Assembly (NCBI RefSeq): GCF_000633355.1
Contig: NZ_AYMQ01000017.1
Location: 1-36,707, forward strand
DNA length: 36,707 bases
Direction: 5' to 3'
From: Serratia sp. H1w
Lineage (GTDB): Bacteria; Pseudomonadota; Gammaproteobacteria; Enterobacterales; Enterobacteriaceae
Each line of letters opens with the position of its first letter. Position 1 is the first letter of the stretch. Position numbers and translations under genes: made by a program. Of the stretch, positions 1 through 8,584 are shown piece by piece. The notes beneath the pieces are model-generated. The model saw only the letters and a program-made list of their open reading frames with translations, was not told the origin of the DNA and did not search any database.

Positions 1-255
1 CTTGAGCTTGCGCGCGCCCCACATCGGATGGGCCAGATGGGCAGCGCGGAGGTGTTCAACAACGGTGTCAGGGGTTCTGCTAGGGGAGTGGTGTGGTGCT
101 CGAGAGCGTTCACTCAGGCCGGCCCGCCCATCAGACTGCCAGCGATGTAACCACTTGTATGCGGTGGCAGGTGCTATGTCGAACTGACGGCATAGCGCCC
201 GGATATTAGCGCCTTCTTGCGAGGCGAAAAGCACAAACTCGGTACGTAATGACAT
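1..255 (-). CDS. IS481-family transposase, N-terminal part
   Basis: This is the start of a DDE transposase. The minus-strand reading frame opens with ATG at 255-253 and stays open to the window edge (85 codons). The visible part is a helix-turn-helix DNA-binding region: a segment reading IRALCRQFDIAPATAYKWLH at about residues 18-37, then RAGLSERSRAPHHSPSRTP, and finally HPMWGARKLK. The pattern of helix-turn-helix, GL.ERSR.PH.SP and P.WGARKL is typical of IS481 transposases. The catalytic DDE core would lie outside the window. It is transcribed toward the window edge, away from mobB. Whether the full gene is intact is unknown. Confidence 0.85.
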   Translation of the reverse strand, partial: MSLRTEFVLFASQEGANIRALCRQFDIAPATAYKWLHRWQSDGRAGLSERSRAPHHSPSRTPDTVVEHLRAAHLAHPMWGARKLK

Positions 256-367
256 GGCAGATCTCTCATCCCACGGCATAAGCAGCTCCACACAGAAGTA
301 CTCATACCTAAGTTGTAGTGTCTACCATGTCCCCGAACAAGTGTTCACGATGTCCCCGGTCTGTACA
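1..367 (-). mobile_element. IS481-family insertion sequence, one end only (cut by window start)
   Basis: The element holds the first 85 codons of an IS481-type transposase on the minus strand plus its upstream end. On the plus strand the sequence ATGTCCCC occurs at 327-334 and again at 350-357. The outermost bases are TGTACA at 362-367, so on the minus strand the element begins TGTACAGACCGGGGACAT. IS481-like elements commonly start with TGT and have GGGGACAT-type terminal repeats. I place the outer end at 367 because the following bases look like the middle of an intergenic palindromic repeat (see 368-490). The other end lies outside the window, so target duplication and completeness cannot be judged. 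Confidence 0.75.
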
Positions 368-490
368 CTCCCAAAGGGCGAGGGAGTAATCCGGTGTCGT
401 GGGTGAGCCTGTGCGGCTGCGGAAAGAATGGCGGAATATCAACGGGCTCGATCGGTTCCCTCTCCTGGGGGAGAGGGTTAGGGTAAGGGG
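368..490. repeat. Remnant of a palindromic intergenic repeat, apparently broken by the IS
   Basis: There is no gene between the IS end and mobB. The right part, 452-490, reads TCGGTTCCCTCTCC, then GGGAGAGGGTTAGGGTAAGGGG. It closely matches the right end of the 12356-12489 repeat beside glnG. Immediately after the IS end the bases CTCCCAAAGGGCGAGGGAG (368-386) look like the inner part of the left arm. The TACCCCTCAC left terminus expected before it is missing. I infer that the IS inserted into the left arm of a copy of this repeat. Confidence 0.55.
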
Positions 491-491
491 A

Positions 492-1013
492 CTACCTCTT
501 TACCTGCATTAACCACTGAGCAATAAACTGCGCAATTGCCTCAGGCTGATTGATATCTAACAACGACACAATACCTTCTATCTTCTTGTCGCTGGCTACA
601 GCAATAACGTGCTGATCCAGCATGTCTGCAAGAGGTTTACCGACCTCCTCGCGATAGAGAACAATTTTGCTGATCTGCTCATGCTTGAATCCTTCCACCA
701 GGATCACATCCACCTGACTATGATCGAATCTGCTGGCCAGATACTGAAGATCCAAAGGCTGTTGCTCTGGGGTTTCGGTCATCAATGCCCAGCGCCGATC
801 GCTGGCAACCAGCGTCTGGTCTGCACCCGCCTTGCGTAGTTCATAGCTGTCCTTACCAGGCGTATCCACATCCATATCATGGTGAGTATGCTTGATCAGT
901 CCAACGCGTATCTGCTGCTGTTTTAATAATGGGATCAATTGCTTAAGTAGCGTGGTTTTACCTGTACCGCTATAAGCGGCGATAGCCAGCAAGGGGGGTA
1001 ATGCATCCGTCAT
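492..1013 (-). CDS. mobB: Molybdopterin-guanine dinucleotide biosynthesis adaptor protein MobB
   Basis: MobB is a GTP-binding partner of MobA in the last step of bis-MGD cofactor synthesis, where it is thought to assist guanylylation or cofactor handover to molybdoenzymes such as DMSO reductase. The protein has a P-loop AAYSGTGKTT near its N-terminus, then IKHTHHDMDVDTPGKDSYE, LRKAGA, and ILVEGFKHE. All are hallmarks of the family, and the roughly 173-residue length fits. I chose the ATG at 1013-1011 because it gives a 4-base ATGA overlap with the mobA stop and puts the P-loop at the usual distance. The frame extends 12 codons further upstream inside mobA, but that part is not conserved. Translation is probably coupled to mobA. 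The TAG stop directly abuts the intergenic repeat. Confidence 0.95.
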   Translation of the reverse strand: MTDALPPLLAIAAYSGTGKTTLLKQLIPLLKQQQIRVGLIKHTHHDMDVDTPGKDSYELRKAGADQTLVASDRRWALMTETPEQQPLDLQYLASRFDHSQVDVILVEGFKHEQISKIVLYREEVGKPLADMLDQHVIAVASDKKIEGIVSLLDINQPEAIAQFIAQWLMQVKR

Positions 1014-1609
1014 TGAGCGCTCTCCTTTTCCTGTTGCCACTGTTGGCAATCTTCCGGCGTATTCAAATTACGGAAGGCATCTTGCTGCTCACTGAATACC
1101 ACCGGCTGAGCACCGATAGCTGCCATGAACAACATCAATTTACGTTCCCCTTGACCCAGATAGTGACTGAGCCTATCTACCAGGCTGGTATGCAGTAAGG
1201 CGAATGTTGGATGATCGCGTTCACCATCGTTGGCATAGGCGGCCAGAGCGTTGCCTTTATGCTGCCACAACTGCTCTACCAGATTGAGAGGATAATCGGG
1301 TACATCACAAGGAGCGCAGACAATCCATGGTGTGCGGGCATAAGTGAGACCTGCCAGGATCCCGCCCAGGGGACCAGGGTAATCTGCCGTCAGATCGCCG
1401 ACGACTGGCAAACCGCTTTGCCGATAACTCTGCTGATTGCGGTTGGCGCTGATGATCACCTGGCCCACTTGCGGTATTAATCGGCTCAGCACGTGCTGGT
1501 ACAGGGTTTTATCCCCCACTTGCACCAATCCCTTATCTTTCCCTCCCATACGGGTAGAGCGTCCACCGGCCAGAATAACGCCGGTTATATTTGCATGCAT
1601 TGTCATCAT
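1010..1609 (-). CDS. mobA: Molybdenum cofactor guanylyltransferase MobA
   Basis: MobA transfers GMP from GTP to Mo-molybdopterin, producing the MGD form used by the DMSO-reductase family. The N-terminal nucleotide-binding loop reads GVILAGGRSTRMGGKDKGL, followed by ADYPGPLGGILAGL, the metal-site CAPCDVPDYP, and NDGERDHPTFALLH near residue 130, all diagnostic of MobA. I set the start at the first of two adjacent ATGs (1609-1607), about 9 bases after a GGAG ribosome-binding site; an in-frame ATG five codons upstream would swallow that site. The length of 199 residues is normal. It forms an operon with mobB (4-base overlap) and is divergent from yihD. Confidence 0.95.
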   Translation of the reverse strand: MMTMHANITGVILAGGRSTRMGGKDKGLVQVGDKTLYQHVLSRLIPQVGQVIISANRNQQSYRQSGLPVVGDLTADYPGPLGGILAGLTYARTPWIVCAPCDVPDYPLNLVEQLWQHKGNALAAYANDGERDHPTFALLHTSLVDRLSHYLGQGERKLMLFMAAIGAQPVVFSEQQDAFRNLNTPEDCQQWQQEKESAQ

Positions 1610-1751
1610 CCAGCCCCTCTCCAATGCCCTGATTGTAGCGCTAAACCTGTTTAGACATCATGATTTACCTTTATTGACACGCTGGTTCTTTCACTACGCA
1701 GTTAAGCCTGCTACTTTGTGGGTTTATCACTTCACTGGATGATATCTTGAT

Positions 1752-2021
1752 ATGAAAACGCATCGCGTCAACGAGCTGATTGAGCTTTTACACCCGGCCT
1801 GGCAGCAGGATCCCGATCTCAATCTGATTCAGTTTTTGCAAAAACTGGCGCAGGAAGCGGGTTTTCAGGGTGAACTAGGCGAACTGAGCGATGACATCTT
1901 GATCTACCATCTGAAAATGCGCGGCAGTGCAGGCACCGAACAGATCCCTGGTCTGAAGAAAGACTACGAAGACGACTTTAAAACGGCGTTGCTGCGTGCC
2001 CGTGGCGTGATAAAAGATTAG
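1752..2021 (+). CDS. yihD: YihD family protein (DUF1040)
   Basis: This is a small cytoplasmic protein of 89 residues without an established function. It matches the YihD family over its whole length: [20 protein letters not shown] at the start, [10 protein letters not shown] in the middle, and [20 protein letters not shown] at the end. It is rich in charged helices and has no signal or membrane segment. It sits between the divergent mobAB operon and srkA, as in E. coli. The 90-base gap to srkA contains no obvious terminator, so co-transcription into srkA-dsbA is possible. Confidence 0.93.
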   Translation: MKTHRVNELIELLHPAWQQDPDLNLIQFLQKLAQEAGFQGELGELSDDILIYHLKMRGSAGTEQIPGLKKDYEDDFKTALLRARGVIKD

Positions 2022-2114
2022 CATTCATGCGGTGCGGTCATCAGTGGCGGTGATTAGTGCTACTCTTTCTTATTCCTGGCACGCTGTTGTCATCTGGCGA
2101 ACTGAACGGTTGGT

Positions 2115-3101
2115 ATGAACAACTCGGCATTTAATTTTGAAACCCTTTCCCCCGATCTGATTATGGATGCGCTGGAAGGGATAGGTTTGCGTGTTGATTC
2201 TGGGCTGACGGCGCTCAACAGCTATGAAAACCGCGTTTACCAGTTTATGGATGAAGACCGTAAGCGTTACGTGGTGAAATTCTATCGCCCGGAGCGCTGG
2301 AGTGCCGAGCAGATCGGTGAAGAACACCGTTTCGCACTGGATTTGTCGCACAACGAAATCCCGGCGGTTGCGCCACTGGTCTTACAGGGAAATACGCTGC
2401 ACACTCATGCAGGCTTTTTCTTTACCGTATTTCCCAGCGTCGGTGGCCGGCAGTATGAGATCGATAATCTGGAACAGCTGGAGTGGGTCGGGCGTTTTCT
2501 TGGCCGCATCCACCAGGTTGGCAGCGAAAGCCTGTTTGCCGTGCGGCCGACTATAGGCATTGAAGAATATCTCACTGAACCTCGGCAGGTTCTGGCCAGC
2601 TGTGATTTAGTCCCCAAGGCCCAGCGCGAGACTTTCCTGCGGGCTACGGATACGCTGATTGACGCGATCAAACCGCACTGGCAGCTGGATTGGCAGCCGC
2701 TGCGTTTGCATGGTGATTGCCACCCAGGCAATATCTTGTGGCGTGATGGTCCGCTGTTCGTCGATCTTGACGATGCTCGCAACGGACCGGCGATACAGGA
2801 TTTATGGATGTTGTTGCACGGCGAACGGCGCGATCGGCTGATGCAGTTGGATATTCTGCTGGAAGCCTACGGTGAATTTGCCGAATTTGATCAGCGTGAA
2901 CTGGCGTTGATCGAACCCCTGCGGGCCATGCGCATGGTGTATTACCTGGCATGGGTAGCACGCCGTTGGCAGGATCCCGCGTTTCCTAAAAGTTTCCCGT
3001 GGATGGCGGAGTCTGATTTCTGGTTATCTCAGACCGCGGCATTTACTGAACAGGTTAAGCTGTTGCAGGAACCTCCTCTGCAGCTCATGCCAATGTATTG
3101 A
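2115..3101 (+). CDS. srkA: Stress response kinase A (YihE/RdoA)
   Basis: SrkA is a Ser/Thr protein kinase with an aminoglycoside phosphotransferase/choline-kinase fold. In E. coli it belongs to the Cpx envelope-stress response and counteracts stress-induced death. It has 328 residues, the same length as E. coli SrkA. The catalytic loop HGDCHPGN lies at residues 199-206 with catalytic Asp201, followed by the metal-binding FVDLDDARNG near residue 215. The N-terminal segment LNSYENRVYQF is the nucleotide-loop region. The gene is 29 bases upstream of dsbA, the arrangement in which E. coli co-transcribes both genes from a Cpx-controlled promoter. I did not find a convincing CpxR box. The ribosome-binding site is weak. 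Confidence 0.95.
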   Translation: MNNSAFNFETLSPDLIMDALEGIGLRVDSGLTALNSYENRVYQFMDEDRKRYVVKFYRPERWSAEQIGEEHRFALDLSHNEIPAVAPLVLQGNTLHTHAGFFFTVFPSVGGRQYEIDNLEQLEWVGRFLGRIHQVGSESLFAVRPTIGIEEYLTEPRQVLASCDLVPKAQRETFLRATDTLIDAIKPHWQLDWQPLRLHGDCHPGNILWRDGPLFVDLDDARNGPAIQDLWMLLHGERRDRLMQLDILLEAYGEFAEFDQRELALIEPLRAMRMVYYLAWVARRWQDPAFPKSFPWMAESDFWLSQTAAFTEQVKLLQEPPLQLMPMY

Positions 3102-3130
3102 AGCGTTAACATAATGGAGAATTTAGTTGT

Positions 3131-3754
3131 ATGAAAAAAATCTGGTTGGCACTCGTTGGTATGGTGATGGCATTCAGTGCCTCCGCTGCGCAATTCAGCG
3201 ATGGTACTCAATACGTCACTTTGGATAAGCCGGTCACTGGTGAACCACAGGTGCTGGAGTTCTTCTCCTTCTACTGCCCGCACTGCTATCAGTTTGAAGA
3301 GACTTTCCATATCTCTGATGCGATCAAGAAAGGGCTGCCTGAAGGCACCAAGATGACCAAGTACCATGTGGAGTTCTTGGGGCCAATGGGTAAGCAACTG
3401 ACGCAGGCCTGGGCAGTTGCCATGGCTCTGGGTGTAGAAGACAAAATTACTCAGCCAATGTTTGAAGCGATTCAGAAAACCCAAACCGTGCAAACGCCAG
3501 ACGATATCCGCAAGGTGTTCGTCAATGCTGGCGTAGCTGGGGAAGAGTATGACGCGGCCTTGAACAGCTTCGTGGTGAAATCTCTGGTCGCTCAGCAAGA
3601 GAAAGCGGCCGAAGATTTGCAACTGCGTGGCGTGCCAGCGGTATTTGTTAATGGCAAATACATGGTGAAAAACGATGGTCTGGATACCAGCAACATGGAC
3701 GTTTACGTCAAGCAATTCGCTGATGTTGTTAAGTTCCTGAGCGAGAAGAAGTAA
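3131..3754 (+). CDS. dsbA: Periplasmic thiol:disulfide oxidoreductase DsbA
   Basis: DsbA introduces disulfide bonds into proteins entering the periplasm and is re-oxidised by DsbB. The precursor of 207 residues begins with a signal peptide ([19 protein letters not shown], cleavage before AQFSDG). The active site FYCPHC has Cys49 and Cys52 of the precursor (30 and 33 of the mature form), and the cis-proline loop appears as [13 protein letters not shown] near residue 178. A GGAGA ribosome-binding site precedes the ATG. It is followed by a strong intrinsic terminator and is probably the last gene of a yihD/srkA/dsbA unit. Confidence 0.97.
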   Translation: MKKIWLALVGMVMAFSASAAQFSDGTQYVTLDKPVTGEPQVLEFFSFYCPHCYQFEETFHISDAIKKGLPEGTKMTKYHVEFLGPMGKQLTQAWAVAMALGVEDKITQPMFEAIQKTQTVQTPDDIRKVFVNAGVAGEEYDAALNSFVVKSLVAQQEKAAEDLQLRGVPAVFVNGKYMVKNDGLDTSNMDVYVKQFADVVKFLSEKK

Positions 3755-3771
3755 CCAGCAGCAAATCACTA

Positions 3772-3797
3772 ACGCCGGTTAATCCGGCGTTTTTTTT
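3772..3797 (+). terminator. Rho-independent terminator of dsbA
   Basis: A 7-bp stem, ACGCCGG (3772-3778) pairing with CCGGCGT (3784-3790), has a 5-base loop and is followed at once by eight T residues. It lies 18 bases after the dsbA stop. The T-run exists only on the plus strand, so it serves dsbA and not the convergent yihG. Confidence 0.92.
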
Positions 3798-3804
3798 ACC
3801 CTTG

Positions 3805-4695
3805 TTATTGGCGTTTGAGCCTTTCAAGTAAACTATCTTTTTCCTGCCATAACGTATTCAGCCACAGCTGGAATTTGCGTTTAAATCCTTTGTCATTGAA
3901 GTAATCCCCATGCAATGTCTCATCAATCGGCAAGCATTCAATCCTGACGACAATTCGCTGCAATCGCCCACATAACATATCCATAAACGGATGCTCGCGG
4001 TTATCTGGGTAGCACAGGGTGACATTCAGGATCTTATCAAATTGCTGGCCAAGCGCACTGAGGGTAAAGGCGATCCCAGCGGCTTTGGGCGTCAGCAAAT
4101 TACGGTAAGGGGAGCGGGTTTTAATTTTCTTGGCCTCGGTGAAACGAGAGCCTTCAACGAAATTGACGATGGTGGTCGGGCGCAGACGAAACTTGTCGCA
4201 GGAGCGGCGCGTGGTTTCGATATCCTGGCCGCGCTTTTGCGGATGCTTGAGTAGATAGGCCCGCGAATAACGCTTCATAAAAGGCATATCCAGCGCCCAG
4301 CAGGCGATACCGACAAAGGGAACCCAGGCCAGTTGCTGCTTGAGAAAATACTTATTCATGGGAATGTGGTGGCGGAATAATACACACAGCACCACAATGT
4401 CCGACCAGCTTTCGTGGTTGCTGATCAGTAAATACCAATTCTTTTTTTCCAACCCTTGCAGCCCTTGAATATCCCACTGTAGCCAAGGGTTGATGCGCAA
4501 CAATACCGCCAGGCATTGGCACCAGCACCACATCATCAGGTCGGCAAAGGCGGAAATGTATCGCCAAACGCCGGGCATAGGCAGCAACAGCTTGATGATA
4601 CCGGCCAGCACAATGGGGATGGAACACAGCATCGTCACGCCAACGGCAAGCAGCGCAGAAAAGATAAAAATAACAGGGGCTAGCAATTTTGGCAT
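3805..4695 (-). CDS. yihG: YihG, membrane 1-acyl-glycerol-3-phosphate acyltransferase family
   Basis: YihG is a PlsC-family acyltransferase, predicted to attach an acyl chain to lysophosphatidic acid in the inner membrane. The N-terminus has hydrophobic segments at about residues 5-40. The catalytic H(X)4D box is NHESWSD with His94 and Asp99, and the substrate-binding block [13 protein letters not shown] follows about 110 residues later. At 296 residues it is close to E. coli YihG. It converges with dsbA and its start faces polA across a 500-base gap. The E. coli gene is non-essential and acts as an alternative to PlsC; which acyl chains this protein prefers cannot be read from the sequence. 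Confidence 0.92.
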   Translation of the reverse strand: MPKLLAPVIFIFSALLAVGVTMLCSIPIVLAGIIKLLLPMPGVWRYISAFADLMMWCWCQCLAVLLRINPWLQWDIQGLQGLEKKNWYLLISNHESWSDIVVLCVLFRHHIPMNKYFLKQQLAWVPFVGIACWALDMPFMKRYSRAYLLKHPQKRGQDIETTRRSCDKFRLRPTTIVNFVEGSRFTEAKKIKTRSPYRNLLTPKAAGIAFTLSALGQQFDKILNVTLCYPDNREHPFMDMLCGRLQRIVVRIECLPIDETLHGDYFNDKGFKRKFQLWLNTLWQEKDSLLERLKRQ

Positions 4696-5012
4696 GAGTT
4701 AAGTGCTGACGGTTAATGAGAACATCGTTGCGTACGTCGGAACGTATCAACAAAAAAATATTTTAGCAGAATACCGGCCAACCACACGTGGCTAAAAGTA
4801 AGCGATTTTGACCGGATAGAAATAGCCTGTTTAATGCTATCGGCGTGCAGGTTTCCAATCTTATGCTATGGTCATTGAGGTGCCAAAATTGATTAAACGT
4901 GCGATTAAACTCCGGCCCCAGTTATATCCACAAATTGTCTGAAACACGATAAAGAGTAAAACCGCCAAACCTCTCTTTTAACATTGTGATTTCAATAGGA
5001 TTTTTATTTTTC

Positions 5013-5040
5013 ATTATAACGATATTAGCCTCGTTATAAT
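5013..5040. promoter_or_regulatory. Perfect 10-bp inverted repeat with back-to-back -10-like boxes upstream of polA
   Basis: ATTATAACGA (5013-5022) and TCGTTATAAT (5031-5040) are exact reverse complements separated by 8 bases. Each arm ends in TATAAT on its own outgoing strand: plus strand 5035-5040 toward polA, minus strand 5018-5013 toward yihG. It can be read as two divergent -10 elements or as an operator. No good -35 box stands at 17 bases for either direction. Confidence 0.5.
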
Positions 5041-5064
5041 TCAGTATCTAAACTATGCACAAAG

Positions 5065-5073
5065 TTATCCACA
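5065..5073 (+). promoter_or_regulatory. DnaA box upstream of polA
   Basis: TTATCCACA is a perfect match to the DnaA-box consensus. A weaker, inverted copy, TGTGGATCG, follows at 5084-5092. The pair lies 106-134 bases before the polA start codon. DnaA has been reported to stimulate polA expression in E. coli, so a role in coupling Pol I supply to initiation is plausible but inferred. Confidence 0.6.
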
Positions 5074-5197
5074 GGTGCGATCTTGTGGATCGTTTCGCAT
5101 AATCCCAGCTAATTTGGCCGAAATGCACGCTAAGATTCGTCACCAGCGGCTAGCTATGGCATGCTTACCCCAGTCCTTTTCACGAAAAAGAAACGTT

Positions 5198-7993
5198 ATG
5201 GCCCAGATTGCAGAAAACCCATTAATCCTGGTGGATGGTTCCTCTTACCTTTACCGCGCCTATCACGCCTTCCCACCGCTGACTAACTCGGTCGGTGAGC
5301 CGACGGGAGCGATGTACGGTGTGCTGAACATGCTGCGTAGCCTGCTGCTGCAGTATACTCCCAGCCATGTGGCGGTGGTGTTTGATGCGAAAGGGAAGAC
5401 CTTCCGTGATGAGCTGTTTGCCGAATATAAATCTCACCGGCCACCGATGCCGGACGATCTGCGGGCGCAGATCGAACCGTTGCATCAGATGGTTAAAGCC
5501 ATGGGCTTACCGCTGCTGGTAACGCCAGGGGTTGAGGCCGATGACGTGATCGGTACCCTGGCACTGGAGGCAGAGAAAGCGGGTCATGCCGTTTTGATCA
5601 GCACCGGTGATAAAGACATGGCGCAGTTGGTGACACCGAATGTCACCCTGATCAATACCATGAACAACACCATCCTCGGTCCGCAGGAAGTCTGTGACAA
5701 ATACGGCATTCCTCCCGAGCTGATCATCGATTTTCTGGCGTTGATGGGGGATTCGTCGGACAACATTCCTGGTGTGCCAGGTGTGGGTGAGAAGACGGCC
5801 CAGGCGTTGCTGCAAGGATTGGGGGGTCTGGATGCGCTCTATGCCAACCTGGACAGTATTGCCACGCTGAGCTTCCGTGGTGCCAAAACGATGGCCGCCA
5901 AGCTGGAGCAGAATAAAGAGGTCGCTTACCTCTCTTACAAACTGGCGACGATTAAAACCGACGTCGAGCTGGATCTCACCTGCGGTGAGCTGGCTGTCAG
6001 TCCACCGGATGCCGATAAACTGCATGAGCTGTTTAAACGCTACGAATTCAAACGCTGGATGGCCGATGTCGAAGCCGGTACCTGGTTAGAAAACAAAGGG
6101 TCGGGCCGAAAGGCGAGCGCGGCGGCCAAGCCAACCGCAGTGGCGGAAGCACCGAGAGCCGCAGCAGAGGCAACCTTGTCGCAGGAGGGTTACGTCACCA
6201 TTCTGGATGAGGAAACCTTTGCCGATTGGATGCAGCGCCTGAAAAAGGCCGACGTCTTTGCCTTCGATACCGAAACCGATGGCCTGGATACCTTGACGGC
6301 CAATCTGATCGGGCTGTCCTTTGCCATTGAGCCTGGCGTAGCCGCCTACCTGCCAGTCGCCCATGATTATCTGGATGCGCCCCCACAGTTGGATCGTAAC
6401 CACGTCCTGGCCACCCTGAAACCGCTGCTGGAAGATGAGAAGGCGTTCAAGGTAGGGCAGAACCTGAAGTTCGATAAGAGCCTGCTGGCGCGTTATGACA
6501 TCGATTTACGTGGTATTGCCTACGACACCATGCTGGAGTCCTATGTGCTCGACAGCGTCGGTGGCCGCCACGATATGGATAGCCTGGCCGATCGTTATCT
6601 GGGCCATAAAACCATTACCTTCGAAGAGATCGCGGGTAAAGGGAAAAAGCAGCTCACCTTCAACCAGATTGCCCTTGAAGAGGCTGGCCCTTATGCGGCA
6701 GAAGATGCCGACGTAACGCTGCAACTGCATTTGGCGATGTGGCCACAGCTGAAAGAGAGTGAAGGCCTGCTGACGGTATTCAATGAGATTGAAATGCCAT
6801 TGCTGCCGGTGCTTTCCCATATCGAACGCACTGGGGTGCTGATCGATCCAAATATCCTCGCTACCCACTCCATTGAATTGACCAAGCGGTTGGGCGAGCT
6901 TGAGATACAGGCCCATGAACTGGCCGAAGAGCCGTTCAACCTGGCTTCGACCAAGCAGTTACAGGCCATTTTGTATGAAAAGCAAAAGCTGCCGGTGCTG
7001 AAAAAGACCCCGGGCGGCGCTCCTTCTACCAATGAGGAAGTATTGGCCGAGTTGGCGCTGGATTATCCACTGCCGAAAGTGATCCTGGAGTATCGTGGTC
7101 TGGCGAAGCTGAAAACCACCTACACCGACAAGTTGCCGTTGATGATCAACCCGGTAAGTGGCCGGGTACATACTTCTTATCATCAGGCTGTCACCGCCAC
7201 CGGCCGCCTGTCATCCAGCGATCCAAACCTGCAAAACATTCCGGTGCGTAACGATGAAGGGCGTCGTATCCGTCAGGCATTCATTGCGCCAGAGGGTTAC
7301 CGTATTGTCGCTGCGGACTACTCGCAGATTGAGTTGCGCATCATGGCGCATTTATCGCAGGACGCAGGCTTGCTCAAGGCGTTTGCCGAAGGTAAAGACA
7401 TCCACCGGGCAACGGCGGCAGAAGTCTTTGGTCTGGCGTTGGATAAGGTTACCAATGAACAGCGTCGCAGTGCCAAGGCGATTAACTTTGGTCTGATTTA
7501 CGGCATGAGCGCCTTCGGCCTGGCTCGCCAGTTGGGGATCCCACGCGGTGAAGCGCAGCGCTATATGGATCTGTACTTCGAACGCTACCCTGGCGTGCTG
7601 GAGTATATGGAACGCACCCGCCAACAGGCCGCCGAGCAGGGCTATGTCAGCACGCTGGATGGCCGTCGGTTATATCTGCCGGATGTTCGTTCCAGCAACG
7701 GCATGCGCCGCAAGGCAGCCGAGAGAGCGGCGATTAACGCCCCTATGCAGGGCACTGCTGCGGATATCATCAAACGCGCGATGATTGAGGTGGATGCCTG
7801 GTTGCAAGGGCCTGAGCAGCCGCTGGTGCGCATGATCATGCAGGTACACGATGAACTGGTGTTTGAAATCCATGAGTCGGCCATTGAACAGGCCAGCCTG
7901 CGCATTCATGAGTTGATGGAAAACAGCATGCAGCTGGCGGTTCCGCTGCGGGTGGATATCGGCGTAGGTAAAAACTGGGATGAAGCTCACTAA
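5198..7993 (+). CDS. polA: DNA polymerase I
   Basis: Pol I fills gaps, removes RNA primers and carries out repair synthesis. It has three parts: a 5'-3' exonuclease (about residues 1-300; [18 protein letters not shown]), a 3'-5' proofreading exonuclease (about 330-520; [12 protein letters not shown]), and a family A polymerase. Polymerase motifs are DYSQIELRI with Asp707, [14 protein letters not shown], and QVHDELVFE with Asp885, all intact. I use the ATG at 5198, which gives [20 protein letters not shown] as in other enterobacteria and a length of 931 residues (E. coli 928). The in-frame GTG at 5075 is rejected. The linker near residues 305-330 is Ala-rich and variable. It is a single gene, followed by Spot 42 on the same strand. 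Confidence 0.98.
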   Translation: MAQIAENPLILVDGSSYLYRAYHAFPPLTNSVGEPTGAMYGVLNMLRSLLLQYTPSHVAVVFDAKGKTFRDELFAEYKSHRPPMPDDLRAQIEPLHQMVKAMGLPLLVTPGVEADDVIGTLALEAEKAGHAVLISTGDKDMAQLVTPNVTLINTMNNTILGPQEVCDKYGIPPELIIDFLALMGDSSDNIPGVPGVGEKTAQALLQGLGGLDALYANLDSIATLSFRGAKTMAAKLEQNKEVAYLSYKLATIKTDVELDLTCGELAVSPPDADKLHELFKRYEFKRWMADVEAGTWLENKGSGRKASAAAKPTAVAEAPRAAAEATLSQEGYVTILDEETFADWMQRLKKADVFAFDTETDGLDTLTANLIGLSFAIEPGVAAYLPVAHDYLDAPPQLDRNHVLATLKPLLEDEKAFKVGQNLKFDKSLLARYDIDLRGIAYDTMLESYVLDSVGGRHDMDSLADRYLGHKTITFEEIAGKGKKQLTFNQIALEEAGPYAAEDADVTLQLHLAMWPQLKESEGLLTVFNEIEMPLLPVLSHIERTGVLIDPNILATHSIELTKRLGELEIQAHELAEEPFNLASTKQLQAILYEKQKLPVLKKTPGGAPSTNEEVLAELALDYPLPKVILEYRGLAKLKTTYTDKLPLMINPVSGRVHTSYHQAVTATGRLSSSDPNLQNIPVRNDEGRRIRQAFIAPEGYRIVAADYSQIELRIMAHLSQDAGLLKAFAEGKDIHRATAAEVFGLALDKVTNEQRRSAKAINFGLIYGMSAFGLARQLGIPRGEAQRYMDLYFERYPGVLEYMERTRQQAAEQGYVSTLDGRRLYLPDVRSSNGMRRKAAERAAINAPMQGTAADIIKRAMIEVDAWLQGPEQPLVRMIMQVHDELVFEIHESAIEQASLRIHELMENSMQLAVPLRVDIGVGKNWDEAH

Positions 7994-8071
7994 TTACTCA
8001 GGAGAGTATTAGGGCCGAGTTAGTGCTAACTGGCGAAAACCTAAGCATTTTTGGTAATTGAGCAACACCCT

Positions 8072-8099
8072 GCGGCGATAGTTTCGGCTAAATCGCCGC
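8072..8099. repeat. Stem-loop in the polA-spf gap
   Basis: GCGGCGAT (8072-8079) pairs perfectly with ATCGCCGC (8092-8099) around a 12-base loop. No T-run follows on either strand, so it is not a classical intrinsic terminator. It may stabilise or end the polA transcript. Confidence 0.5.
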
Positions 8100-8141
8100 G
8101 GTTAATGCCCAGATCGTGTAAGTAAACTACAAAAAATTCTT

Positions 8142-8168
8142 TTGCAGCGCGAAAAAATGATGTAGAGT
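8142..8168 (+). promoter_or_regulatory. Probable spf promoter
   Basis: TTGCAG (8142-8147) and TAGAGT (8163-8168) are separated by 15 bases and stand 7 bases before the Spot 42 start. A loosely CRP-like sequence with outer halves TGTA and TACA lies just upstream near 8117-8131. In E. coli spf is repressed by CRP-cAMP, but this match is not good enough to call. Confidence 0.5.
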
Positions 8169-8175
8169 TACAGAC

Positions 8176-8283
8176 GTAGGGTACAGAGGTAAGATGTTCT
8201 ATCTTTCAGACCTTTTACTTCACGTAATCGGATTTGGCTGAATATTTAGCCGCCCCAGTCAGTATTGACTGGGGCGTTTTTTA
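8176..8283 (+). ncRNA. spf: Spot 42 small RNA
   Basis: Spot 42 is an Hfq-dependent sRNA that base-pairs with mRNAs of secondary carbon metabolism (galK and others) and is made when glucose is plentiful. The 108-base sequence starts GTAGGGTACAGAGGTAAGAT and ends in a GCCCCAGTCA...TGACTGGGGC terminator. From memory it differs from E. coli spf only by one fewer T in the run before AGCCGCCCC and a changed base in the terminator loop. Its place directly behind polA is conserved. Confidence 0.96.
8252..8283 (+). terminator. Spot 42 intrinsic terminator
   Basis: A perfect 10-bp stem, GCCCCAGTCA with TGACTGGGGC, and a 4-base loop are followed by GTTTTTTA. It forms the 3' end of the sRNA and the Hfq-binding U-tail. 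Confidence 0.95.
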
Positions 8284-8471
8284 TTGTAAAAACAACGCCA
8301 ATCCATAGGTTTTTGTTATCCTTCAGCACCAGCCTCCCGCTGCACTCCTGTCTGAATCAGCCGCTTTTCAACGTCCATATCCCGAGTTATGCCATAAGTT
8401 TTTATGATGGCTTTTAGTCAAATTTGTAATTAGATAACGAAATCTTCTCTGGTTCGGTGGACGACGGACGT

Positions 8472-8498
8472 AAAAAAGCCGATGTCTCAGCATCGGCT
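8472..8498 (-). terminator. Intrinsic terminator of engB (minus strand)
   Basis: On the minus strand AGCCGATG, a 6-base loop and CATCGGCT form an 8-bp stem followed by six T residues. It lies about 90 bases past the engB stop, beyond the 8537-8556 palindrome. Confidence 0.85.
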
Positions 8499-8536
8499 CG
8501 AAATTGCAGGCATTCCCCATCAGACTCACTGCGTAG

Positions 8537-8556
8537 GGGCGCTGCATGCAGCGCCC
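8537..8556. repeat. Perfect 20-bp palindrome (GGGCGCTGCATGCAGCGCCC)
   Basis: The sequence GGGCGCTGCATGCAGCGCCC equals its own reverse complement and is flanked by TAG and TA. A variant with the same GGGCGC/GCGCCC arms lies downstream of fabY at 21999-22020. Both sit just after a gene end, suggesting members of one short palindromic repeat family with a role in 3'-end protection or transcript ending. Confidence 0.7.
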
Positions 8557-8584
8557 TATCATCAATCTGAGCGAGTGGCGGTGA

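Larger units (their letters stand above)
4696..5197. other. Intergenic region between divergent yihG and polA
   Basis: These 502 bases carry no supportable gene. The region is AT-rich near 4900-5060 and contains a perfect inverted repeat (5013-5040) and a consensus DnaA box (5065-5073), both listed separately. It presumably holds the promoters of both flanking genes. An open frame does run into polA from a GTG at 5075, but its extra 41 residues do not resemble any Pol I N-terminus. Confidence 0.6.
8284..8584. other. Intergenic region between spf and engB
   Basis: This stretch lies between converging transcripts. I see no gene in it. It holds the engB terminator (8472-8498) and a 20-bp perfect palindrome (8537-8556), listed separately. 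Confidence 0.6.

Noticed and set aside
1674-1679. TTGACA upstream of yihD as a promoter -35
   Set aside because: No acceptable -10 box lies 16-18 bases downstream, so the match may be chance.
1625-2114. CpxR box (GTAAA-N5-GTAAA) controlling srkA/dsbA
   Set aside because: Only a single GTAAA-like half could be found (minus strand, near 1665); the second half at proper spacing is missing.
5075-5197. N-terminal extension of polA from a GTG at 5075 (41 extra residues)
   Set aside because: The extra residues resemble no Pol I. They would include the DnaA box in coding sequence, and the ATG at 5198 gives the conserved N-terminus.
8117-8131. CRP site upstream of spf
   Set aside because: The TGTA...TACA palindrome has wrong spacing and lacks the TGTGA core, so it is mentioned only as a loose similarity.
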